DNA from: Nostoc sp. CHAB 5715
Lineage (GTDB): Bacteria; Cyanobacteriota; Cyanobacteriia; Cyanobacteriales; Nostocaceae
Length of the DNA: 5,094 bases
Direction of reading: 5' to 3'
Assembly (NCBI RefSeq): GCF_020829685.1
Contig: NZ_JAIVFR010000555.1
Location: 1 to 5,094 of the forward strand
Shown one piece after another: positions 5,078 through 5,094 of this stretch. Position 1 is the stretch's first letter. Every line of letters starts with the position of its first letter. Under the pieces are notes generated by a model that was not told the DNA's origin, searched no databases, and saw only the letters and a program-made list of their open reading frames with translations. Position numbers and translations under genes: made by a program.

Positions 5078-5094
5078 TAGGTTGTAGCGAATAA

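Overview
The window looks like chromosomal DNA of a filamentous, heterocystous-type cyanobacterium (Nostocales: Nostoc, Anabaena, Calothrix or similar). The evidence is a Ycf51-family gene, seven copies of the HIP1 octamer GCGATCGC, a tandem pair of small DUF6888/DUF6887-type genes, and an intergenic G-rich tandem repeat array of the sort common in these genomes. No RNA gene, CRISPR array or insertion sequence was recognised.

Layout. At 1-214 (minus) is the 5' end of a membrane-protein gene that runs off the window and carries a one-base frameshift in a T-run. Its N-terminus is weakly aquaporin-like. Upstream (227-281) is a near-consensus sigma70 promoter with two copies of an ArsR-like operator. 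At 456-919 (minus) is a toxin-antitoxin module: an apparently intact antitoxin followed by a VapC/PIN toxin cut to 60 residues. At 965-3384 (minus) is a two-gene operon: a GldA-like metal-dependent dehydrogenase, then an AlaC/LL-DAP-type class I/II aminotransferase, joined by an ATGA overlap. A 450-base non-coding stretch (3385-3840) follows. A 54-bp array of six 9-bp units lies in the gap downstream of a ycf51-like gene (3988-4509, minus). After a divergent intergenic region come two small plus-strand genes (4675-5032) with overlapping ends.

How the genes fit together. The dehydrogenase and aminotransferase are almost certainly co-translated and could act in sequence (alcohol to carbonyl to amine), but the sequence does not reveal the substrate. 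The membrane-gene promoter suggests control by arsenite or another thiol-reactive metalloid through an ArsR repressor encoded elsewhere. The vapC remnant plus frameshifted neighbour mark 1-919 as a decaying accessory segment. All seven HIP1 sites fall inside the three core genes (965-4509) and none in the accessory flanks. I do not see a clearly new system. The items most worth a second look are the ArsR-like double operator on a broken gene, the coupled dehydrogenase-aminotransferase pair of unknown substrate, and the small tandem gene pair.
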